Assembly: GCF_017355855.1 (NCBI RefSeq)
Contig: NZ_JAFEWD010000002.1
Location: forward strand, 62,001 to 126,000
Reading direction: 5' to 3'
DNA from: Pedobacter sp. SYSU D00535
GTDB taxonomy: Bacteria; Bacteroidota; Bacteroidia; Sphingobacteriales; Sphingobacteriaceae
DNA: 64,000 nt
A program made the position numbers and the translations under genes. Below, piece by piece: positions 18,641 through 26,585 of the stretch. The first letter of the stretch is position 1, and every line of letters starts with the position of its first letter. The notes below the pieces were generated by a model. That model did not search any database, was not told the DNA's origin, and saw only the letters and a list, made by a program, of their open reading frames with translations.

Positions 18641-19219
18641 ATGAAAAAGTTTATTTTAACTATTCTGTTAACAGCATTCATGCTGGTTGACATGAAAGCT
18701 CAGATTTCCGAAGGCAACGTAATGATCGGAGGAAACATTTCTAATCTGTCTTTAGGGCTCGACGAGCCTAACGTCTTTACCCTTTCTTTAAATCCCAAGG
18801 CGGCTTGGTTTGTCTCTGATGGAGTGGCCCTGGGAGGAGAGCTTTCCTTCGGTCTCGCGACTGCAAAGGACGCAGGAACCGACCTTAATTATGGAATTGG
18901 GGCTTTAGGCAGATACTATGGGACAAGAGGTGCCAACACGGTATTGAATAATTCCCGTTTTTTTGGCGAGGCAACTGTTGGGATTTCAGGAGTAAACCCG
19001 GCCTTTGGTGATAATACAAACGGCTTAGGCTTTAGCTTCGGACCGGGATTCAGCTATTTCGTAACCCCTTCTGTAGGTTTGGAAGCACTGGTAAAATACA
19101 ACGGAGTGCTTGGTTTCGGAAGCAGCGCTTACGGTCATAATCTCGGGTTGAATTTTGGGTTACAAGTTTATCTACCGGGCAGAAGGACTGCTGCGACTAT
19201 CGAAAGGGATACGCGCTAG
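18641..19219 (+). CDS. Small outer-membrane beta-barrel protein
   Basis: This 192-residue protein has a signal peptide (about 1-20, VDMKA-QI) followed by alternating hydrophobic and polar strands rich in Gly, Phe and Tyr. It ends with LGLNFGLQVYLPGRRT and a charged tail. This is the pattern of OmpA-like or OmpW-like eight-stranded barrels of the PF13505 type, common in Bacteroidota. No enzyme motif is visible. It has its own 190-base upstream region, so it is probably not part of the GH16 transcript, and a link to glycan use is not shown. A strong bidirectional terminator follows. Confidence 0.75.
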   Translation: MKKFILTILLTAFMLVDMKAQISEGNVMIGGNISNLSLGLDEPNVFTLSLNPKAAWFVSDGVALGGELSFGLATAKDAGTDLNYGIGALGRYYGTRGANTVLNNSRFFGEATVGISGVNPAFGDNTNGLGFSFGPGFSYFVTPSVGLEALVKYNGVLGFGSSAYGHNLGLNFGLQVYLPGRRTAATIERDTR

Positions 19220-19234
19220 TAGTTTATTGAAATA

Positions 19235-19285
19235 AAAAGATGTTGCAGCGAATGGTTGATTACCGGTTCCGCTGCAACATCTTTT
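19235..19285. terminator. Bidirectional terminator between convergent genes
   Basis: gatgttgcagcg (19239-19250) pairs perfectly with cgctgcaacatc (19270-19281). An A run on the left and a T run on the right extend the stem to about 16 pairs. It sits between the plus-strand barrel gene and the minus-strand GH43 operon and can stop transcription from both sides. Confidence 0.85.
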
Positions 19286-19290
19286 CGTTG

Positions 19291-21237
19291 TTAATTTTTT
19301 TCCCTTACCGGCTGAACCCCTTCCGTCGTCATCACCACTCTTTTCAACGTTCCGTCGGTATTGTAGTTCAGGCTGTCGATACAAATAGAACGGCTGTAGC
19401 TACCACCATCCGTCTGAATGCCACCGTTATGATAGATGAAATAGGGCTGCCCTTTGAATTCTATAATAGCCTGGTGATTCGTATTGCTGTTTCCCGCGAT
19501 TTCGTTAAGAATCCCTTTGTATTCATAGGGCCCCTCAATCTTATCCGCCGTAGCGTAGGCAATTTTTTCAGGAAATCCGGTGGCATAAGATAAATAATAT
19601 TTCCCATTCCGCTTATGGACCCAGGGTGCCTCGGTAAAGTCGAAGCCTTCAAAAGTAAGCTGTTTTACCGGACCGTCCAGTTCAATCATATTATCTTTCA
19701 GCTTCGCGTAATAACAATGCCGGTTCCCCCAGAATATCCAGGCCTGTCCATCGTCGTCACTAAATATTGCGGGATCAATACAAGCCCAGGAGTGTGTAGA
19801 TGCAAAGCAGTCTTTATTAGTTAACAACGGTTTTCCTAGGGCATCTTTATAAGGACCTTCAGGGCGATCGGCCACTGCCACTCCAATGCCCGACCAATTT
19901 GTACTGATGTACCAGTAGTACTTTCCGTTTCGCTCGGTGACATGCCCCGCATAAGCGTCGCCACTTTTTGCCCAGCTGAAGTCCTTTATTTTCAGGGGGA
20001 CCGGGTACTCCGTCCAATTTTTTAAATCGGTGGTCGAATAAACCAGCCAATCTTTCATTTTGTAATTTTTTTGTCCCCCGGTAGAATCATGGCCTGCAAA
20101 CAGCCAAAGTGTATCTCCTTTCACAAGCGCAGCAGGGTCAGCCGTGTAATGATGAGTAATCACCGGATTACCGGTAGAAGTGAAGCGGTATCGGTCGGAT
20201 AGTGATTGTGGCTGCAATAACGATCCGGGAACTCCTCCCCATTTAGCGTTCAGGCGGCGGGCTTCTTCCTTAGTAATCCCAATTACACTTCCGTGCCGTG
20301 GATTAAAGTTCTTAGTGAAGGACTCCGGCTTTTGTGTGAAATTATATAGATCCTTGCTTCGCTGAAATTCATAGCGAAGATTGGTGTAAAGGTCGTACAT
20401 CAAAATATACTCGTCTGAATTATTTAGCTTGAATACACTGGAGCCTTCAACCACAACACGCTTGTCTGAGTAAGCATCGAGATACTTCTCATCTTCCAGC
20501 CAGGGTCCTTGCAACGATTCGCCGGTCGCCTTTTGAATGCCGTTTTTAATTTCCTTGCCGTCTTTATCTTTCGTGTTTCCCTTGTAGAAAAAATGGTAGG
20601 TGCCGTCTTTGTAAATGATGTCGCCGTCGATTGCTCCATATTTTGCGCGGAACATCAACTGCGGCTCTCTCTCGAAACCACTAAAATCTTTCGTGGCATA
20701 AGCCGAGTAAAAGTCGAGCTTGTCGTCTCCCTTAAAGCGCACCGTGAAGTAGACGAGATATTTTTTTGCTTTTGGGTCGTAGATGGTTTGGGGTGCCCAT
20801 ACCCATTTTACCTGCCCGAAGGTTTTGGGATAAGCCTTTGCCACGTCGATGATACTGTGCTTCCAATTAATGAGGTCATTAGAATGAAGCATAACGATTC
20901 CCGGGTTGCTATCCCAACCATTCTTGTGGACGAACATATCGGTAGCAGTCATGTAAAAGTCTTTACCACCTTCTCCCCGTAGGATGTGAGGATCACGAAT
21001 TCCGCCTGTTTGAGAAATCTGGGCAGAGGGAATAATTGGCTCATTGTTATTAAGCGCAAACCAGTTCACTGCGTTTGCACTTACGCCGAATCGAAGCTGT
21101 TCCTGCTTAGTTTTATCTCCCGACCCTTCAAAATAAGCAAAGAGATAGCCTTCAAAATTAGGTGCGGGTGCTTTTTTCTGAGCGTACAGTTGGAGCGAAA
21201 GAAAAATGCAAATCGCAGCTGTTGTAAACTTTATCAT
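19291..21237 (-). CDS. Two GH43 domains in one secreted protein
   Basis: This is a 648-residue secreted protein with a signal peptide ending at Ala19 (QLYA-QK) and two consecutive GH43 propellers. The first covers about 25-325, with IRDPHI (Asp82), GAIDGDI (about Asp204) and VVEGSSVFK (Glu264). The second covers about 355-648, with DPAAL (Asp367), CIDPAIF (Asp488) and TEAPWV (Glu536). Both carry the Asp/Asp/Glu set expected of active GH43, so both may cleave. The second domain most resembles arabinofuranosidase/xylosidase members; the first resembles the single-domain GH43 encoded at the start of this operon. It is the third gene of the minus-strand operon, 22 bases after the GH97 gene. Confidence 0.87.
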   Translation of the reverse strand: MIKFTTAAICIFLSLQLYAQKKAPAPNFEGYLFAYFEGSGDKTKQEQLRFGVSANAVNWFALNNNEPIIPSAQISQTGGIRDPHILRGEGGKDFYMTATDMFVHKNGWDSNPGIVMLHSNDLINWKHSIIDVAKAYPKTFGQVKWVWAPQTIYDPKAKKYLVYFTVRFKGDDKLDFYSAYATKDFSGFEREPQLMFRAKYGAIDGDIIYKDGTYHFFYKGNTKDKDGKEIKNGIQKATGESLQGPWLEDEKYLDAYSDKRVVVEGSSVFKLNNSDEYILMYDLYTNLRYEFQRSKDLYNFTQKPESFTKNFNPRHGSVIGITKEEARRLNAKWGGVPGSLLQPQSLSDRYRFTSTGNPVITHHYTADPAALVKGDTLWLFAGHDSTGGQKNYKMKDWLVYSTTDLKNWTEYPVPLKIKDFSWAKSGDAYAGHVTERNGKYYWYISTNWSGIGVAVADRPEGPYKDALGKPLLTNKDCFASTHSWACIDPAIFSDDDGQAWIFWGNRHCYYAKLKDNMIELDGPVKQLTFEGFDFTEAPWVHKRNGKYYLSYATGFPEKIAYATADKIEGPYEYKGILNEIAGNSNTNHQAIIEFKGQPYFIYHNGGIQTDGGSYSRSICIDSLNYNTDGTLKRVVMTTEGVQPVREKN

Positions 21238-21259
21238 ACGTGGTTTTTTTGGGAGAGAT

Positions 21260-23239
21260 TTAGTTGCCTGTTAATATAATTGCGCCTTGCGGCTGAATTT
21301 GGATAATGAGCTTACCTTTTTTGTCCAGCTTTAAATGTTGCATTTGAGGTTGCCGGCTTTTGTTATCCGAATACAAAACCAGGTTCTTGTTCACCAACAT
21401 GGGGAGATCCAGCGTTAACTCTTTCGTTTTCTTTTCCGCATTTATACCCGCCACATACCATTTGTTCTGATGGCGGCGGGCTAACACTACATATTTGCCG
21501 GGGTAGCCGTCAATGAATACTGTTTCCTCCCAGACAGTAGGGACGTTTTTCATAAAATCAATTACGAAGGCTGGATATTCTTTCAAATTGTTAGGCGTAA
21601 TGCCGAAGTTCTGCACCGGAGTCTGAAACAGAACGGAGGTGGCCAGCTGGAAGGTCTCGGTCGTTTTGCGAGTAGTCCCGCCGTTATTATTCCGGTTATG
21701 GCGCTTATTTAGCAGGACCGGACCAAAATCCATGGAAGCCACCGTGTTACGGATAAAAGGATGCAGCGTGGCATTAAAGGCTTCGTTATCATTTGCTTTT
21801 TGAGTAAAGATTAAATTTTCAGAGGCAAGGACCGCTTCACTTCCTACGAAATTAGGAAACATGCGCTCCCAACCGCGGGGGAGGGTACAGCCATGGAAAA
21901 TCACTACCAAGCCGTAATCGTTTGCATCTGATAAGATATCTTCGTAGAGCTGCATGGTCTCTTGCTTATCGCCACCAAAGAAATCTACTTTGATCCCTTT
22001 AATCCCGATGCTTTTCATCCATTCCATTTCCTTTTTGCGGGCAACCGAAGTGTTCATCTTGTTCTTCGGGCCCTGGGGAGCATCGCTCCAGAAACCGTTG
22101 GAGTTATACCACAAGCAGAGGTTTACATTTTTCGACCTGGCATATTGCACCAGCTCCTCAATCTTATTTTTTCCGATGCGGGTATCCCACCAGTTATCTA
22201 TCAGAACGAATTCGTAACCCATTGCCGCGGATAAATCCACAAAGGTTTTCTGGTCTTCGTAATTGATACTGTTGTCCTGCCATTCGAGCCAGCTCCAAGT
22301 AGAACGACCAAACTTATAATCGGTAGAGGGTGTATACAAGGGCTCTACAAGGTCGAAAGGGATCGTTGTTTCGACAATTGGTTTTAAATTTTCTCCAATG
22401 GTGATGGTTCGCCATGGGGTAGATCCGGGTAAAGGAATTGCAGGAGTGGCGCTCCCGAGACCGTTGTTTTCTCCTGGTTCGGGAAATGAAATGGTGTAAA
22501 GGCCATCTTTGGTTCCCTCGCTCAGTTTAGAGCCACAGTAGGAGCTTTGAACCCCTGTTTCTGAAATTAACACCCATCCACTGCTTCCAATGCGGAAGAG
22601 ACCAGGAAATGTATAACCGATGCCGTACTGAGAAACTGTTCCGATCCGCTCATCCGGAACATATTCTTCCTCATAACTCGGTTTGGTATGTTCCCAGCCA
22701 ATCATAGGTGTAGCCTGAGAGCTGAGGAAGGTGGTTGTATTTGAGGGAAAGTCAAAGCCGCTGAGTTCCTTTTCGACAATACAACGCGCCGTAGAATTTA
22801 TTTGAGGGATGAAATACCGGAACGCAATATCATTATTGCTTACCCGGAAGATGATTTCCAGCCGCTCCTTCTTGCCGGTTTCTAAAGAAATCGTCTTTTC
22901 GTTGGCAGTATAAGTAACCTGCGACTTCTTAATTCTATTTTCTGTATAGCTTTTATTTACCAGGGAGTCTTTCTGGCCCACAAGTTTCAGACCCGATGAA
23001 AGGTCGGAGACGTTCGTGATCAGTCCTAAAGGAGATTTCTCCAATAATATTTTACCGTTGTAATTCACTGCGTAAAATGGCCGGCCACGTTCCAATATCA
23101 ATTTTACCGACGCTTTCCTATCAGGACTCGTGATCTCGATGTCCTGTGCAGAGGCTGAGAGAGTATGAAACAGGCAGTAGATTAAACAGGCAAGGATAAG
23201 CTTATTCTCGCCTTTTATATTATTGATGAAGCGTGTCAT
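21260..23239 (-). CDS. GH97 family glycosidase, retaining type
   Basis: This is a secreted GH97 enzyme of 659 residues: an N-terminal beta-sandwich (about 33-290), a (beta/alpha)8 barrel (about 295-570) and a C-terminal beta domain. GH97 contains inverting alpha-glucosidases (SusB type) and retaining alpha-galactosidases or beta-L-arabinopyranosidases. Retaining members use an Asp nucleophile in a VDFF-type strand. Here Asp419 in GIKVDFFGGD fits that, and Glu468 in GSEAV is a candidate acid/base. So alpha-galactosidase or beta-L-arabinopyranosidase activity is more likely than SusB-type glucosidase. It needs calcium in known members. It lies 14 bases after the upstream GH43 gene and 22 bases before the fused GH43 gene, so it is co-transcribed. 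Confidence 0.88.
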   Translation of the reverse strand: MTRFINNIKGENKLILACLIYCLFHTLSASAQDIEITSPDRKASVKLILERGRPFYAVNYNGKILLEKSPLGLITNVSDLSSGLKLVGQKDSLVNKSYTENRIKKSQVTYTANEKTISLETGKKERLEIIFRVSNNDIAFRYFIPQINSTARCIVEKELSGFDFPSNTTTFLSSQATPMIGWEHTKPSYEEEYVPDERIGTVSQYGIGYTFPGLFRIGSSGWVLISETGVQSSYCGSKLSEGTKDGLYTISFPEPGENNGLGSATPAIPLPGSTPWRTITIGENLKPIVETTIPFDLVEPLYTPSTDYKFGRSTWSWLEWQDNSINYEDQKTFVDLSAAMGYEFVLIDNWWDTRIGKNKIEELVQYARSKNVNLCLWYNSNGFWSDAPQGPKNKMNTSVARKKEMEWMKSIGIKGIKVDFFGGDKQETMQLYEDILSDANDYGLVVIFHGCTLPRGWERMFPNFVGSEAVLASENLIFTQKANDNEAFNATLHPFIRNTVASMDFGPVLLNKRHNRNNNGGTTRKTTETFQLATSVLFQTPVQNFGITPNNLKEYPAFVIDFMKNVPTVWEETVFIDGYPGKYVVLARRHQNKWYVAGINAEKKTKELTLDLPMLVNKNLVLYSDNKSRQPQMQHLKLDKKGKLIIQIQPQGAIILTGN

Positions 23240-23253
23240 TCGGGTAAGGATGT

Positions 23254-24408
23254 TTAGTTTTTTGCATGGTAGTTTTTCAACTTCTTCGCCTCTTTTCTGG
23301 TGAGATGAATTACCGAGCCGTGTTTAGGAGTAGTGAAGTTGGTGGTTTTCATGACACCCTCGTTAAAGCGCTTCAGGTTAGTGAAATTCTTGAAATCGGA
23401 TGTTTCACTAAAACCGAAATTATGCGGTTTGACACTGAACACATCGTACATCAACACCCATTTATCCTGGCCGAGTCGCTTGAAGACATTAGGTGCTTCG
23501 CAGGATCCGCGCTCGAAATCCACCTGCTGTGGAAGATACTGGTAGCCGCTGTTAATCTTATCAGAAAAGGCCATTTTGATACCTCCCGGGTTTTCCTGCG
23601 CGACATACATCATGCAAAAACGGCCGTCAGGCAGCCGTGTAATATCAGCATCAAGTACCTGCCTGGTGCTGTCCGGGTACTCAAACAGAAGCTTTGGCTC
23701 GGTTTCAAATTTTGAAAAGTCGTCGTCCATATAGGAGTAGTAAAGCTTGGTTCGCCCTTTACCCTTACGCATCGTGAAATAGATCATTATTTTTTTCAGC
23801 TGCTCATCATAGATCAGCTGAGGAGCCCAGGCACAGGCAACGTTTAGCTCGGGATAAGCTTTGTGAACATCGAATACAGTATGTGACCAGTTGATTAAAT
23901 CCTTTGATTTCATCAGGACAAAACCACGGTTGTTTCCCCAGTCATATAGTTCAGCCGGTCGCTCCCAATCTGTGGTTCGGTAACCTTTCTGTTTACCGAA
24001 AATATGAAGATCGGTCATTGCAATATAGAAGTAACCATCATTGCCCCGCATAATATGTGGGTCCCGGATTCCTTTCTGTTCAGCTATTGTGTCACCTGCT
24101 ATAATCGGCTTACCCTCGTTTACATCACTGAAGGTATACCCGTCGTTGCTTAAGGCAAAGTAGAGACTATGGGTGTCGTCTTTAAAGTAAGCCAACAGAT
24201 AAGTTGCGAGTTTCTTCTCTTCGCGGGAAGCTTTTTTGCTTTGGGCTTTCAATGGCCCATGCACAATAAATGCTAATATAAAGATACATAGCCTTTTAGT
24301 GTAATTAGCACAGCCGGGTAAACAATAGATGGGACACCGGGAAGAGGATAGGATTTGCCGGAACCAGGACCTACAGGCTGTAGTGCTTCCTGTCGTTTCA
24401 GTTTTCAT
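23254..24408 (-). CDS. GH43 family glycosidase
   Basis: This single-domain GH43 protein of 384 residues is the first gene of the minus-strand operon. Family motifs are IRDPHIMRG (Asp116), VLDADITRLPDG (Asp253 or Asp255) and GSCEAPNVFK (Glu304). The hydrophobic secretion segment is RLCIFILAFIVHGPLKA at about residues 39-55. That leaves an unusually long, Cys-containing stretch before it, so the true start may be a non-ATG codon further in; no internal ATG is available. Its propeller resembles the first half of the fused GH43-GH43 protein in the same operon. Arabinofuranosidase or galactosidase activity on side chains is likely, but the exact substrate is unknown. Confidence 0.85.
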   Translation of the reverse strand: MKTETTGSTTACRSWFRQILSSSRCPIYCLPGCANYTKRLCIFILAFIVHGPLKAQSKKASREEKKLATYLLAYFKDDTHSLYFALSNDGYTFSDVNEGKPIIAGDTIAEQKGIRDPHIMRGNDGYFYIAMTDLHIFGKQKGYRTTDWERPAELYDWGNNRGFVLMKSKDLINWSHTVFDVHKAYPELNVACAWAPQLIYDEQLKKIMIYFTMRKGKGRTKLYYSYMDDDFSKFETEPKLLFEYPDSTRQVLDADITRLPDGRFCMMYVAQENPGGIKMAFSDKINSGYQYLPQQVDFERGSCEAPNVFKRLGQDKWVLMYDVFSVKPHNFGFSETSDFKNFTNLKRFNEGVMKTTNFTTPKHGSVIHLTRKEAKKLKNYHAKN

Positions 24409-24427
24409 TATTGGGTTAGTTTAGATT

Positions 24428-24458
24428 CAAACTAACAAAATAATTGTCAGTATGACAA
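24428..24458 (-). promoter_or_regulatory. Promoter and overlapping operator palindrome of the GH43-GH97 operon
   Basis: Read on the minus strand, TTG (24458-24456) is followed after 20 bases by TTAGTTTG (24435-24428). This is close to the Bacteroidota -33/-7 consensus with allowed spacing. The -33 element lies inside a perfect palindrome, ttgtca-gta-tgacaa (24444-24458), which could be a repressor or activator site. The predicted leader before the ATG at 24408 is only about 10-15 bases long. Confidence 0.45.
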
Positions 24459-24915
24459 GTACGATATTTTGATGTTCAACAGGTTTGATTTTATTTCAAC
24501 AATCAGAAACTCCACAGCTTCTTGGAACGAAAGATTGTGTGAATAAACTTTCTGGTTATTAGAGGACGAAAAGATGCTGCGCTAGACGTGAAGAACGATG
24601 TGAACCTCTTTACACAGCACCAAGTCGGCGGGAGGAACTTAACTGCTGGATGCTTGCATTGCTGAAGAGAATTGTCAAGGAGACTGGTAGTAAATAGGGC
24701 TTCAAAGGAGACCGATAGGAAATTGTAAAGAAGAGCGACGTCGCTTTAAAAATCAGCAGTTTGTTACGTTCTTCAAGCGCTATGCTTTACACGTTGGAGA
24801 GCACAGTGCCTGGCTCTCAATGCGTTTGAAAGCCTTTTCTTCCAGCAGGATTGGGAAAAAGGTTCACACATTTTACATTTTTTTCTTAATTAAAAAAAAA
24901 CAACAAAGTATTAAT
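24459..24915. other. Gap without a recognised gene
   Basis: This stretch separates the minus-strand glycosidase operon from the exopolysaccharide locus. I found no ORF with coding character, no terminator with a clear T run, and no recognised RNA. The end (about 24870-24905) is strongly A/T-rich and leads into the promoter of the small ORF. Confidence 0.5.
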
Positions 24916-24923
24916 TACTTTTA
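24916..24923 (+). promoter_or_regulatory. -7-like element before the small Tyr-rich ORF
   Basis: TACTTTTA differs from the TAnnTTTG consensus only in the last base and lies 18 bases before the ATG at 24942. The preceding 40 bases are A/T-rich. It could drive both the small ORF and the helix-turn-helix gene. Confidence 0.35.
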
Positions 24924-24941
24924 CTTAAATCTACATCAAAT

Positions 24942-25085
24942 ATGAAAGCTGTTTACAACACCTACACCGAAAACTGCTTAACCTACCCTGATTCAGCAGC
25001 CATTTTCTACTACACTAGCGCCCGAACGCGAACTCCTCTTGTGTACAATTTGCAATACTACGTGATCCTGTACAAACCGAAATAG
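24942..25085 (+). CDS. Small Tyr-rich ORF, possible leader peptide
   Basis: This ATG-started ORF of 47 codons ends in TAG and lies 56 bases before the helix-turn-helix gene. Nine of the 47 residues are Tyr (for example IFYYTS and LQYYVILY). There is no signal peptide and no recognised domain. A -7-like box just upstream and the short distance to the regulator favour translation. It could be a leader peptide for the regulator, a small protein of its own, or chance. I recognise no family. Confidence 0.4.
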   Translation: MKAVYNTYTENCLTYPDSAAIFYYTSARTRTPLVYNLQYYVILYKPK

Positions 25086-25141
25086 CGAGCTATTTCCTAA
25101 GGATAAGTATTAATTGAAAAAGTTGAATTTTTTAAAAAGAT

Positions 25142-25489
25142 ATGAATACTGGAGAAATAGTGGAGCTTGTAATTCGCCGAGATAATGTTAGTATCAGCGA
25201 GCTCTCAAGAAAGCTACGAGTAAGCAGAAGGTCTATCTATAATTGGTTCAATCGACAACATTTGAGTAAGGATGTTATTTGTAAAATTGGCGATGTTTTA
25301 GGCCACGATTTTTCAGCAGAATTACCGGAGGTTTTTAACAATAACAATAGTGAACATAATGTTTCTTACCCGGATTTAGATGAAGCCGACGTTTCTGATA
25401 AACCCGACAGCGCGCAATATTGGAGAACCAAGTATATTAAGCTACTCGAAAAGCACAACGACTACCTTAGCAGAAGGTCGGTTCAATAA
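25142..25489 (+). CDS. Small helix-turn-helix regulator (first of a flanking pair)
   Basis: This 115-residue protein has an N-terminal XRE/resolvase-like helix-turn-helix (about 14-50: VSISELSRKLRVSRRSIYNW). A short linker follows, and then a C-terminal helix YWRTKYIKLLEKHNDYL (about 97-113). The same layout and many of the same residues occur in the gene at 57537-57944, at the other end of the polysaccharide locus. The C-terminal helix may mediate dimerisation or binding of a partner. It is the first gene of the locus and is followed by a terminator, so it probably forms its own transcript and may control the locus. The target is inference. Confidence 0.8.
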   Translation: MNTGEIVELVIRRDNVSISELSRKLRVSRRSIYNWFNRQHLSKDVICKIGDVLGHDFSAELPEVFNNNNSEHNVSYPDLDEADVSDKPDSAQYWRTKYIKLLEKHNDYLSRRSVQ

Positions 25490-25517
25490 CTGATCTCTTA
25501 AGTCTGACTCACCCACC

Positions 25518-25575
25518 AGGGACTTTATTACTCCTTCGTTTTATCTGACGGCGGAGGTAGTAGAGTCCCTTTTTT
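25518..25575 (+). terminator. Terminator after the helix-turn-helix gene
   Basis: agggact (25518-25524) pairs with agtccct (25564-25570). An inner stem ctcc/ggag continues it, and a T run of six follows. It separates the regulator gene from the export genes. Confidence 0.75.
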
Positions 25576-25743
25576 GCAAGTACTACACTGAAAATCAGCC
25601 CCTTTTCTTGCTGTGTCAATTGTTCTGTCAGGCAGTTTTATCACATGTAAAGCAACCTTTCAGGAAATGTGAACGAGTTTGTAAACGCTTTACAATCAGT
25701 GTCACATATTGAAAAAACTGCACTTTTTTTCGAGAACAGCGTA

Positions 25744-25751
25744 TAATTTTG
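25744..25751 (+). promoter_or_regulatory. Promoter -7 element of the export genes
   Basis: TAATTTTG matches the TAnnTTTG consensus fully, 47 bases before the ATG of the Wza-like gene. A clear -33 TTG at the usual distance is not visible; the only TTG (25709-25711) is 32 bases away. Confidence 0.45.
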
Positions 25752-25797
25752 ACCTGTACATCAACCGTATTTATTTGCTCCAAACACTGACTGCCCT

Positions 25798-26562
25798 ATG
25801 AAAAATTTATACGTTGTAACTGGCCTTTGTATCATCCTCACAAGTGCTTGTGCGCCCCGGAGAGATTTAGTTTATTTCAGCGATCTTTCCAGGAAGACCG
25901 CCACTGAGAGGAGTATCAGTAATCAATTTGAGCCCCGGATACAGAATGGTGATGTACTCACCATTACAGTAAGTACCCAAAGCGCAGAGTCTAATGTTTT
26001 ATTTGCGTCTAATACGAATGCTACCCGATACAATGCAATGGAGCGGGATGGCTACCGGGTAGATAGAAGCGGTCTCATAAATTTCCCTGTCATTGGAGCT
26101 ATGAAAGTAGAAGGCTACACACTTGAAGAGGCGCAGCAGAAGTTATCCCACGAGATTGACAAGTATGCGAAAGAACCGATTGTGAATGTGCAGTTCGCTA
26201 ACTTTAAAATTACGGTAATGGGCGAAGTTAACAGGCCCTCCAGCTTCACAGTGACAAGTGAAAGAATAAACCTTTTGGAGGCTCTGGGGATGGCTGGAGA
26301 TATGACGGTGTACGGCAAAAGAGAAAATGTGTTACTGATACGGGAGGTAGCCGGAAAGCGAACCGTCATAAGAATGAACCTGAACAAACAGGATGTACTT
26401 AACTCGCCCTATTTCTACCTGAAGCAAAATGACATCGTATACGTTGAACCGGATAAAGCAAAAGCGGTAGAATATAGTCCTAATAACCGGCTGATGCCAC
26501 TGCTGGTTGCTACCATCTCGGCTGTTGCCGTCCTTGCAACCACATTTATCGGAAGAAACTAA
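25798..26562 (+). CDS. Polysaccharide export lipoprotein, Wza/BexD family
   Basis: This 254-residue lipoprotein has Cys18 in LTSAC. It contains the Poly_export domain (about 45-130: IQNGDVLTITV, YRVDRSGLINFPVIGAMKVEGYTLEEAQQKL) and an SLBB-type segment (about 137-215: FKITVMGEVNRPSSF, NLLEALGMAGDMT). It ends with a hydrophobic helix LMPLLVATISAVAVLATTFI, as in Bacteroidota-type Wza homologues. It should form the outer-membrane channel through which the polymer leaves, coupled to the Wzc-like protein encoded 23 bases downstream. It is shorter than E. coli Wza, as is usual in this phylum. Confidence 0.92.
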   Translation: MKNLYVVTGLCIILTSACAPRRDLVYFSDLSRKTATERSISNQFEPRIQNGDVLTITVSTQSAESNVLFASNTNATRYNAMERDGYRVDRSGLINFPVIGAMKVEGYTLEEAQQKLSHEIDKYAKEPIVNVQFANFKITVMGEVNRPSSFTVTSERINLLEALGMAGDMTVYGKRENVLLIREVAGKRTVIRMNLNKQDVLNSPYFYLKQNDIVYVEPDKAKAVEYSPNNRLMPLLVATISAVAVLATTFIGRN

Positions 26563-26585
26563 GTTGTCCCTCTATCTTATTTGCC

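Noticed and set aside
20509-20982. 157-codon plus-strand ORF
   Set aside because: It is antisense to the GH43-GH43 gene, whose protein is clearly recognised on the other strand.
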